From: JANXLS01 sp038227045
GTDB lineage: Bacteria > Planctomycetota > SZUA-567 > H5-PLA8
Direction of reading: 5' to 3'
Length of the DNA stretch: 64,000 nt
Assembly: GCA_038227045.1 (NCBI GenBank)
Contig: JBBRQD010000002.1
Location: 62,001 to 126,000, forward strand
Both the position numbers and the translations under genes were made by a program. Each line of letters opens with the position of its first letter. Positions within the stretch are counted from its first letter, which is position 1. This document shows, piece after piece, positions 28,926-36,879 of the stretch. The notes under the pieces are model-generated. The model was not told the DNA's origin. It saw only the letters and a program-made list of their open reading frames with translations, and searched no databases.

Positions 28926-30463
28926 TATTGACTTCCTTTCTCGGCGAGCTTCGCTTTCCATTTCGCGCAACTCGCGCGCACTTCGCGATTCGAGTCGAGC
29001 GCCATCGCGTCCAGCATCGGCACGTCGTATTCGTCCAGCAGTCCTTCGGCCAGATAGAGGCCCAGCGTCTCCGTCGCTTCAAAGCGCAATTCGTCGGACT
29101 CGTGTTCGATGAACTTTAAAATCGTGTCGCGCACCGCGCGCGTTCGAAGACTGGGTTCGCGCAACATGCGAAAGAACATCGGGGCGATCTGCCAGTCGTC
29201 GGCGCTTGAATTCGTGCCGATGGCAAATGAGGCCAGCGGGCGCGACGCGGAGTGTCCGATTTCGCGAATCGATGTCTGTAACGCCACCGAGAGTTGCTTG
29301 ATGCGGGTTTCCTTGAGCATCGTGACCAGTGGCCGCGCGGCGCGTTCGACTTTGTACTTGCCCAGCAATTCGACGGTCTGAATAAACAATTCGGTTAGAT
29401 CCTTGTCCTTGCCCAATGTCTGGCGCGGCAGCTTCAATGTTTCCAATAAATACGGAACGCAGCGATCGTCGCCAAGGTGGCCGGCAATAATGGCCAGCGT
29501 TCCATTGTTGATGAGAATCGGCATGTATTTCTCAAACGACTGCTTGTCGTAAGGCAGCGGCACGACGCGCCCCAGACAAACACCCGTAAGACCTGGAATG
29601 TGGCCGGGATTCGCGGGATCGCCCGCGGCTTCGATGGTTTGAACGATCGCTTTTCGATTGAAACTGGTCTCGCGCTCCAACGCCGTAATCAGCGCGGGCA
29701 GCGAATCAGGGACGCGCAGAGCGGCCAGTGTTTTGACAATTCCCAGCCGCACGCGGCTACTCGGTTCGATCCATACAACCTGTTCGACAAGGACAGGCGG
29801 CACCGATTTTTCCGAGTCCGTCGAATTCTGCGATTTGTCTTTGGATCGCGCGGGCGTTTTTGCGCTCTCCGGCGGTTTGACCCATTCGATACGGTAATCG
29901 AGCCGTGGCGCTAACACTTGCCAGAGATCTTTTCTGTCGCCGGCACGAATGGCGCTTGCAGCCGCGAGCCGCGTTTCGTCGTCGGGATCGGCGACTGCCG
30001 CCTCGATCGCTTTTTCAATCACCGCGGCGTTGGCGGAATCGGTCGCGCGCAAGCGGGCCAGCGCGAACACCGCTGCGGAGCGCACCGCCGGATAAGGGTC
30101 GATGCAGAGTTTCGCGATGGCCGCGCACGCTTCAGGCGCAGGCGCGGAACCCGCCGCGCATTCGCCCAGCGCCATCGCGACCGTGGCGCGCAGTTCGCCG
30201 TCTTTCGCTTCTATTAATGGAAGGAGAGCGGGAATCCCGCCCGGCAATTTCATTTTTCCCAATGCCGCCGCCGCCAGATCCGCACGTGGGCCTTTCAACG
30301 CAGCCTTTAGCGCGTCGAGCGCTGGCGCTCCGGTCTTGACGACGGCTTCGAAATTCTGCGCGTCCTGCAAATTTGCAATCTGCTCGTCGAGCGTGGCGGC
30401 GCCCGCACCGGCGGCGACACACGCGGCTATAATCGTGCAAGCGCATAGAGTGAGACGATTCAT
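28925..30463 (-). CDS. Exported HEAT-repeat protein
   Basis: 512 aa. The ATG at 30463 overlaps the upstream stop (ATGA) and gives a signal peptide MNRLTLCACTIIAACVAAGA. HEAT-type helical pairs run through the protein (for example DPYPAVRSAAVFALARLRA, ETRLAAASAIRAGDRKD and a closing SDELRFEATETLGLYLAEG), broken by a short Lys/Ser-rich loop near residue 220. Such proteins usually act as scaffolds. Its stop is shared with the start of the 2309-aa protein (TAATG), suggesting coupled translation and possibly a physical partnership. It is the counterpart of the 633-aa HEAT protein at 10017-11918. Confidence 0.85.
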   Translation of the reverse strand: MNRLTLCACTIIAACVAAGAGAATLDEQIANLQDAQNFEAVVKTGAPALDALKAALKGPRADLAAAALGKMKLPGGIPALLPLIEAKDGELRATVAMALGECAAGSAPAPEACAAIAKLCIDPYPAVRSAAVFALARLRATDSANAAVIEKAIEAAVADPDDETRLAAASAIRAGDRKDLWQVLAPRLDYRIEWVKPPESAKTPARSKDKSQNSTDSEKSVPPVLVEQVVWIEPSSRVRLGIVKTLAALRVPDSLPALITALERETSFNRKAIVQTIEAAGDPANPGHIPGLTGVCLGRVVPLPYDKQSFEKYMPILINNGTLAIIAGHLGDDRCVPYLLETLKLPRQTLGKDKDLTELFIQTVELLGKYKVERAARPLVTMLKETRIKQLSVALQTSIREIGHSASRPLASFAIGTNSSADDWQIAPMFFRMLREPSLRTRAVRDTILKFIEHESDELRFEATETLGLYLAEGLLDEYDVPMLDAMALDSNREVRASCAKWKAKLAEKGSQ

Positions 30464-33400
30464 TTGAACTCCAAACGAGCCGCCGCCCAATTCGCAATGT
30501 CGTTCTTCGTACCGTCGCCGGCATCGTCAACCCAAAGCATCAGGATAATCGCTTCAGACACGTCGATATCCACGTCCTTCGGTTCGCTGTAATAGGTCAT
30601 GTCGCCGGAATCCCAAAGCATCTTTGTGCCGTCGCCAATTCTAAAACGGACGGAACCTTGGCCATTGGTCGCGGCGTCAACCCCGACTGTCGCCTTGAAG
30701 CGCTTGTACTGCTTGTTCGGGCTCAACACCATCAGGCTGTCGGCGAGCGCCGCCGCCGAATGCGTTCCGATTCCCTTTGCGAAAGGTTCGGTGGTCTTTT
30801 TGAAAAATCGGATCGGGCCGCCCAGGATATTTTTGTCGCGGTTCACTCCCGGGCCGTAGCCGCTCGTGCCGACGAGAAGCGACAAGTCGGACACGTAGAT
30901 CGATCGCGTTTCGATCGGCCCAGCCCAATAACAGAAGCTAGTCGATTCGCCGTCGCCTTGCGTGACGAAGCGCAGTTGCGCGCTCGGCTTGCCTTTGAAG
31001 AACTTGTTCGGCACAACAAATTCGATGTCGCGCCAGCGGTAGCGGCGGTCGCGTTTGAACGCAAACCATTGCCCTGCGAGTTCGCCGTTGCAATACACCT
31101 TGACCAGTTGATTTTGCACCGCGTAGTCGATGCGCTTGCGCAGCAGCAGATCGGCGTTTCCAAATGACGTGACATCAACCGCGAAACTCTCGACTGCTTC
31201 GGCGTTGCCTTCATTCTTGAAATAGCGGCCGGTGTCCACGACATGGCGGCCGTAATCGTTGTGGTAGGAACTGTCGATTGGGGCGCTTAGACGGCTGTGC
31301 GTGGTGCTGTAGTTCGCGGTCCTTTCGTCATCCGGATTGCCAACGTCGAGCGTGAAGGTAAAGCGCTGCTTCCAGGCGGATTCGGGCGCGTCGTCGTAAC
31401 GCACCGCGCCGCGTTCGAGATTCTTTGCGAAGAGTGTCGCGTCTGCCTTGCCAAAGAGAATGTATCGCGGCGCCGGTTTCAGCGTGACTGAATTTGCCGG
31501 CGAATCGATTTTCACTGCGTTGCCGAAACTATCCGTTACGGACTCGGGTACGGCGGGGAGCGACAGGCTGCTGCTGCCTTCGCGGCGCCAAGCGGCCAAC
31601 AGAAGTTTGCCGTCGTCACGTTGAAATAAGTAGGCTCGCGCCAGAGCGTCCGAGCGATCGTTCAAGAACAATTCGCGGACGAAGGTGGTTTTGTCGAACA
31701 ACGCGCGAACGACCTTCGCTGAAATTGCGGCCGGCTTGATTCCGAACATCGAGCCTTCCGGATAAATCAAATCCGCCGAATCGCGTTTGGCCAGCGCTTC
31801 GGTGTGGTCGGGTTTGAGAATGATTTGATTGACGCCCTGTGCGCGGCACATCACATACGCGCGGGGGATGAACAGTGCCTGGTCGAATTCGCTGACGTGG
31901 TACTGATCGTCGCCGCTGGGCCACGCCAAATTCAGCGCCCACAATTCCGGCGCGATGCGTTCCTGACGGCGCACGCGTTGCGCGCGCGCCAGCGAAACGT
32001 CCATGAATCCGTCCTCCGGGGAGAGCGGCGAGGTCGACGGTAGAATTCCCACGCCGCTCAGATATCGCGTGGCACCGGAGTCGGAGAGCGCGATTAGATA
32101 ACGCTCAATATTTTCGCGCGTGATCGCGCCGGAGACCAATTTCGCTTTGGAATTCGCATCGGCCGCGGCTTTGTGGGCCACGTCCAACATCTGCTCGGCA
32201 TACTGTTCTGGTGTAGCGTTGAACGACGCGGCGTCCGGCCGGTCCCAGACGATCCATGTCGAGATTGTGTCGCCGAAATGCGCGACACTGCGGTGGACAT
32301 ATTCTTCCCAGTAGATTTCGCGCGACGGCATGACTGTCGTGCTGCCATACCACGCGCTCATCTTTCTATTGAACGTGGCCGAAGGGTCCGCCCACAACGG
32401 CGTAAATCCCAACATCCCGATCGTTTCCACGCCGGCGCTTCGCGCGTTTTTCAATTCCGGGTCAAGCCAGCCGAACGTCCAAAAACCGGGAGTGGGTTCG
32501 ACCGAGGGGCTGTTGTCCGTCGAATGCCATGCGACAGTCACGATGTCGCGTGTCAATCCCAGTTCAGCCAGAAGTGCGTTTCGGTTGCCAAGCAATTTGT
32601 GCAGTTCCGCGTCCGACAACGAGCCGCTTTGCTGCCCCACTGTGCCAAATTCATAGACCAAAAATTGAGCGCCGGACTTTGAATTCGCGGTGACTGTGTT
32701 TCCGGATTTGACCTCCGACAGCAGTTTGTACGGACCGATGGGCAAATCTTTTAGTTGCAAAGGCTGTATGTGCTCCGCGCCCGGCGCGAGTGTGGCGTGG
32801 CCTGGAGCGAAGGAAAAATTCTGTCCAGAAATATCTTCAAGCGACGCCTTGAAGGAGACTTGCGCTTCCTTCCAAAGCCACGCGTTCCCAACGACCAATT
32901 TGATGGCGTCGTTTCGATTCAAAAGACCCAATGGCTTCGTCGATTCCGAACGCACTGAAATGCTTTGATTTTCGTTCGTCTGCGTCCAGACTTCCACGTC
33001 GTCCATCGATACGACGGTTTCAGGCGCACCGGCAATTTCGAGATGATCTAGCGTGAGTGGATAATCGACGATACCATTGGCGTCCCCGTGCCCTTTTAGT
33101 TGCGCTTTCGGCTTTCCGTATCCGGGCATCGGCAGCGTCACATATTGCCAGTCGCCGGGTGTCACGACGATCGGTCCGACGGTCCAATTATCCGGCCAAC
33201 GCTGCTGGCGGGCATCAATTCCAGGGTCGTGCAACTTCATACTGACGCGCACCGGCGCGGCGGTTTTGATCCAGACGCCGATTTTCGTCGGGTGGCCCGG
33301 CAATTCGGCGTTGAATGGAATGGACTGCCGAGCCAACGGGCCGATCTTTTTCTCTTCCTCCGTTGGATTTTGCAGAGGCGCCGCGGTTTTTGGGAGAGTG

Positions 33401-34038
33401 ATCCGCAGCCCAAATTCGCCGCGGTGCATCGCGTCTGCCGTATTTGTGAGGGGCCCATTGGGATCGGGATATTGAATCGTTTCAAAATCTTCGACAACAA
33501 ATTTTGAATTCGCCTGGCCCAGAGCCAGCGCGAATTCGCCTTTGAGCGCGCCTTTCTTTTCGCTCCATTTTCCGGTCAAGTAAAATGGCCCGGCATGGTT
33601 CGCGGCCGGTTTAAAGGCGATTGGAGCCAACGCAGACGCGCCGACTTTGGCCGAAACATCGAGCGCAATTTTTTGAATCTCCGCCCCTTCATAGTCCGTG
33701 ATAATGCCTTCGAAATGAACTGTATAGTCTTCCGCATTCGCGGTGACACTTGCATTGACCACGATCTCGTCGGCGCAACTTCCAGTGAGATACGCCTCCT
33801 CGGTGCGGCGCACGTTTTTAACATTTTGCGTGGCCGCATCTAAATCGATGCCTTCAAACAACGACGCGACGCGCGCATGGTTTTCGCCGGGCAGAACGGT
33901 GACCACAATGGGCGGCGGTGGCGGCGCTTTGGGCGCGTCCTTTGGCCCGGGCTTCTGCTCGGCCCTCAGCGGCGCAACCCAGGCGCACGCGCAGAACGCG
34001 GTGCCGATCAATGCATTTCGAATGGCGGTGCCTTCCAC
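30460..34038 (-). CDS. Secreted NPCBM protein with degenerate glycosidase-like barrel
   Basis: 1192 aa from a GTG at 34038, 11 nt after the DUF4159 stop. GAGGG (34043-34047, read on the - strand) precedes it, and the product begins with a signal-like segment (ALIGTAFCACAWVAPLRAEQ). A beta-sandwich CBM-like module is followed by a barrel-like region (about 507-780). At the expected clan GH-A acid/base motif it reads WIVWDRPD (595-602), replacing Glu by Arg, and the nucleophile-strand region reads LWALNLAW without Glu. The C-terminal about 130 residues are NPCBM (FAKGIGTHSAAALADS, VGVDAATNGQG, DDAGDGTKNDIANW). Close architecture to the 1632-aa product at 4169-9067, so both look like sugar-binding pseudo-glycosidases. 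A TTG or ATG further upstream would run into the DUF4159 gene and is rejected. Confidence 0.85.
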   Translation of the reverse strand: MEGTAIRNALIGTAFCACAWVAPLRAEQKPGPKDAPKAPPPPPIVVTVLPGENHARVASLFEGIDLDAATQNVKNVRRTEEAYLTGSCADEIVVNASVTANAEDYTVHFEGIITDYEGAEIQKIALDVSAKVGASALAPIAFKPAANHAGPFYLTGKWSEKKGALKGEFALALGQANSKFVVEDFETIQYPDPNGPLTNTADAMHRGEFGLRITLPKTAAPLQNPTEEEKKIGPLARQSIPFNAELPGHPTKIGVWIKTAAPVRVSMKLHDPGIDARQQRWPDNWTVGPIVVTPGDWQYVTLPMPGYGKPKAQLKGHGDANGIVDYPLTLDHLEIAGAPETVVSMDDVEVWTQTNENQSISVRSESTKPLGLLNRNDAIKLVVGNAWLWKEAQVSFKASLEDISGQNFSFAPGHATLAPGAEHIQPLQLKDLPIGPYKLLSEVKSGNTVTANSKSGAQFLVYEFGTVGQQSGSLSDAELHKLLGNRNALLAELGLTRDIVTVAWHSTDNSPSVEPTPGFWTFGWLDPELKNARSAGVETIGMLGFTPLWADPSATFNRKMSAWYGSTTVMPSREIYWEEYVHRSVAHFGDTISTWIVWDRPDAASFNATPEQYAEQMLDVAHKAAADANSKAKLVSGAITRENIERYLIALSDSGATRYLSGVGILPSTSPLSPEDGFMDVSLARAQRVRRQERIAPELWALNLAWPSGDDQYHVSEFDQALFIPRAYVMCRAQGVNQIILKPDHTEALAKRDSADLIYPEGSMFGIKPAAISAKVVRALFDKTTFVRELFLNDRSDALARAYLFQRDDGKLLLAAWRREGSSSLSLPAVPESVTDSFGNAVKIDSPANSVTLKPAPRYILFGKADATLFAKNLERGAVRYDDAPESAWKQRFTFTLDVGNPDDERTANYSTTHSRLSAPIDSSYHNDYGRHVVDTGRYFKNEGNAEAVESFAVDVTSFGNADLLLRKRIDYAVQNQLVKVYCNGELAGQWFAFKRDRRYRWRDIEFVVPNKFFKGKPSAQLRFVTQGDGESTSFCYWAGPIETRSIYVSDLSLLVGTSGYGPGVNRDKNILGGPIRFFKKTTEPFAKGIGTHSAAALADSLMVLSPNKQYKRFKATVGVDAATNGQGSVRFRIGDGTKMLWDSGDMTYYSEPKDVDIDVSEAIILMLWVDDAGDGTKNDIANWAAARLEFK

Positions 34039-34049
34039 GGTTCCCTCTA

Positions 34050-34979
34050 TTAATGAGTCATTACATAGAAGACGATGTTGATGCCGATGCGGTAGCCCGC
34101 TTCGCGCATTCCCGGAAAACGATCCATGTTGTGCATGCCCGTTCCGAGCGGATTGGTGGGTGTCGGCGGGCTCGAGATTTCCCACATGCAGCCCAAATCC
34201 GGCGGTGTGTAAAGCACGGACATGCGGTTGTCGATATCCATATATTCAAACGCATTGGCCCGCAGCGCCGTGGACAATCCCGCTTCGTTGACTTGATCCC
34301 ACTTAAAGAATTGCTTCAGCAGTGTGCCAAAGTTTGGCGTTTCCAAATTGAAGGGCGTCAGCTCTTTTTCCGGAAATACTTTTCGAAGTTCGCGGTGAAA
34401 TGCCGGGCCGAATGGAAACCCGTAGAGGCAGTCGTCGGCATGGAGGAATCCGCCGTTTTGCAAATACCGTTTCAATCCGGCGGCTTCGGGATCGGAGAGC
34501 GTGAAGGCGTTGTGTGCCGTCATGAACACAAATGGCCAGTCGCACAGGTCTGGCGCGTCGAAGGTCAGCGGATTGCGCGGCTGGAGCGCCTGCGCGTCTT
34601 TGCCGGTGCGGCGTTTGTACTGCTCGATAAACGCCGGGAGCGAGGTCGGGTCGGTGTCCCAATCCGCATTGAATTTGAGTTCGCGCATCACGAACCGACG
34701 GCGATTGCGAATGAAATCGTCAGGCACTTCCGAATCGGCTTCAGCGCTGTCGCTGGACTCCGTGCTGAGCGCGGCGAGTTCATCGGAGGACATGCCCACG
34801 ATGCCCGTGTCAGCCGGAGCATCGCCGGAATTCTTCGCGTCAGGTCCGGCCAGGATCGACGCCCAATTGTCATTCTTGGCGGGAGAAGTCTCCGCGGCGT
34901 GCGCGGCGAATGAATAGAGCAGCACGGCGCATGCAGCGGCGGCGCAAGTCCGGCGTGTAAATGAATCCTTTCGTTTCAT
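34050..34979 (-). CDS. DUF4159-family exported protein
   Basis: About 309 aa from the ATG at 34979 (a TTG at 34994 is in frame); TTGGAG lies 9 nt upstream and the product opens with a signal peptide (MKRKDSFTRRTCAAAACAVL). After a Ser/Asp-rich linker the conserved domain begins near RELKFNADWDTDPTSL and contains the GATase-like pieces PFVFMTAHNAFTLSD and LKRYLQNGGFLHADDCLYG. DUF4159 proteins are commonly found at the end of MoxR/BatA/VWA operons, as here, and their fold resembles class I glutamine amidotransferases without a catalytic triad; function is unknown. The C-terminus (YRIGINIVFYVMTH) is typical of the family. It links the membrane-machine half of the operon to the secreted-protein half. 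Confidence 0.85.
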   Translation of the reverse strand: MKRKDSFTRRTCAAAACAVLLYSFAAHAAETSPAKNDNWASILAGPDAKNSGDAPADTGIVGMSSDELAALSTESSDSAEADSEVPDDFIRNRRRFVMRELKFNADWDTDPTSLPAFIEQYKRRTGKDAQALQPRNPLTFDAPDLCDWPFVFMTAHNAFTLSDPEAAGLKRYLQNGGFLHADDCLYGFPFGPAFHRELRKVFPEKELTPFNLETPNFGTLLKQFFKWDQVNEAGLSTALRANAFEYMDIDNRMSVLYTPPDLGCMWEISSPPTPTNPLGTGMHNMDRFPGMREAGYRIGINIVFYVMTH

Positions 34980-34995
34980 CTCGTTCGTCTCCAAT

Positions 34996-36879
34996 TCACT
35001 TTCCTTTTGGGCTGGCTGGCGCAGCCTTGATTACGTGCAGGCTGTCGAAATAATCCTGCATTAATTGCTGATCGGAACCTTTGACGCCGTCACCGACCTG
35101 CGACGCTTCGAGCAATTTTGCAGCGACTTTTGCGGCCGGTTCGCTTTCGGGAGAACTGCGCGGCGGAATCTCGCGTTTGCTCAGCGACGCGACTTGCAGC
35201 GATTCATACCATTGTGTCGACCAATCGTCTTTGTAGACGGCCTCGTTGAACAATTCTTCCTGCGTGACCACGGCGATGCGGTACGCCGGAGTGGAGGCTT
35301 TGTGCGGACCTTTCGCGGGCTCCAAATTGTAAGCGTCTTCAACCTCGGCGGAGATGATGATGCGGTCGCCAACGACGGCTCCGATGTCCGAGAGTCTCAG
35401 CATCGCGAGCTGCGGGATATCCGCGCGCGGCAGAGCGAATTGAATTTCCTTTCGATCCTTTTTTTTCTCCGTGCCATTTTCGAGTTCTTCGATGCGGTAC
35501 TTCAGCGTCACTTTTGAAATGCCATAGTCGTCGCTTGCTTTGATGGCCACTGGAATGCCGCCGAGATTCTGTTCCAGCACGTGAAGCTCATCCGCGCTGC
35601 TGCGATGCGGCAAGCCAATAAAGGAGACTTTCGGCGCTTGATCTTTGACGATTATCAACTCGTAAGCGTGACTGACATCGGCGTTGGCGAAGCCGAATTC
35701 ATCGGTCAAGCGCAGCGTGTACGATTCCTTGATTTCAAGGTCGCTGGATTCCAGCCATTTGGCGTCGTCCAGCCGAATGATCGCTTTCGCAAAAGTACCG
35801 GCGACTTTCATGGCGTCGGGTTGCTTCAGGAATGTTCCGGCCATCGACGCGGTCTTCAACGGCTTGTTCGTTTCGATGGTCAGGACAATGGTGCTGCCAA
35901 AAAGGGATTTCAAATTTCCGTCGCTGCGCGGCTGAACGATGGTGCCACGGCGAACGTATTCGGGCATTTCGTATTCGACCGTCACGTTCGTAATGCGCGG
36001 CGTTTCAGTGACGACGACGTTGACGTCATCGCTTTCGATTTGCCCGGCGGCGAAATGGAACTGGAACGGCTTCTTCACGTCCCTGGCGACGTATTCCGCC
36101 GCACCGGCTGCGTCAACCGTGACCGGGATGGTGCGCCATTCTGTTGCGTCTTTGTCGCGAATGAGCAGAGACATCGAGTCGTTCCGAAAACCTTGCTGGC
36201 GCGCGCGAATGCTCACGTCGCTGCCCACTAAATACGCGGGCTTGTCCAGCGGATCGACGACGATTTTAGCGCCAGCGACTTTCTGCGCGACGTTGCGCAG
36301 ATCGGCCCAGGCTGTGGCCATGCTCCAAAATGCGTCGCGGATTCCGGCCGGGTTGTAGGCAATTGCGCCGATCCACAGTGCGAACGTCAGCAAGGCCAGC
36401 ATGATTTGCCGTTGCGTCGCGCGCCGATCGACGACCGTGCGGAAATCTTCGGTGCGCGTGGATTCTTGCGCGTGCAAGATGAGCGCCTGGATCATGTCTG
36501 AATCGAAACGCGGCTTCGCTGAATGCAAATCGGCATAAGTCTCCAACGCGCTGACGATTTTGCTTCTGAATTCGGGCCTCTTGGCTTCCACAAGCAGCGC
36601 GGCGCGCGTCGGGCTGTAGCGCTCCATTAATGGGAGCACAATCCAGCGCCATCCCCAGTAAACGATGCCGATACCGAGCAGCGGAATCACGAACAGGCGC
36701 AGCCAAAACGTCAGGCCAATCGCAAGCTGCACAAACAGAATCAGCAGCAACGGGACGCCGATCCGCCAGCACAGTCGCCCCGCGCCTTCCATGAACGCGC
36801 AGCGCTTATGGAGCGCGGCGACGGCGGCGACGCGCGCGTGGATTGTTTCGTAGGACGTTTTGACATCGGCGGAGATCAT
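34996..36879 (-). CDS. Large membrane-anchored protein, DUF4175-like
   Basis: 627 aa. The ATG shares a base with the previous stop (TAATG). Two N-terminal membrane helices (GVPLLLILFVQLAIGLTFW and LFVIPLLGIGIVYWGWRW) are followed by a cytoplasmic helical segment (SKIVSALETYADLHS) and a third helix (IMLALLTFALWIGAIAYN). The remaining 400 residues are beta-rich and probably extracytoplasmic (RIRL-type Ig-like strands, DDYGISKVTLKYRIEELENG). The layout resembles the DUF4175-type proteins encoded in bat/VWA operons of planctomycetes, but that name is tentative. Position between the VWA/GATase protein and DUF4159 supports membership of one membrane complex. Confidence 0.75.
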   Translation of the reverse strand: MISADVKTSYETIHARVAAVAALHKRCAFMEGAGRLCWRIGVPLLLILFVQLAIGLTFWLRLFVIPLLGIGIVYWGWRWIVLPLMERYSPTRAALLVEAKRPEFRSKIVSALETYADLHSAKPRFDSDMIQALILHAQESTRTEDFRTVVDRRATQRQIMLALLTFALWIGAIAYNPAGIRDAFWSMATAWADLRNVAQKVAGAKIVVDPLDKPAYLVGSDVSIRARQQGFRNDSMSLLIRDKDATEWRTIPVTVDAAGAAEYVARDVKKPFQFHFAAGQIESDDVNVVVTETPRITNVTVEYEMPEYVRRGTIVQPRSDGNLKSLFGSTIVLTIETNKPLKTASMAGTFLKQPDAMKVAGTFAKAIIRLDDAKWLESSDLEIKESYTLRLTDEFGFANADVSHAYELIIVKDQAPKVSFIGLPHRSSADELHVLEQNLGGIPVAIKASDDYGISKVTLKYRIEELENGTEKKKDRKEIQFALPRADIPQLAMLRLSDIGAVVGDRIIISAEVEDAYNLEPAKGPHKASTPAYRIAVVTQEELFNEAVYKDDWSTQWYESLQVASLSKREIPPRSSPESEPAAKVAAKLLEASQVGDGVKGSDQQLMQDYFDSLHVIKAAPASPKGK

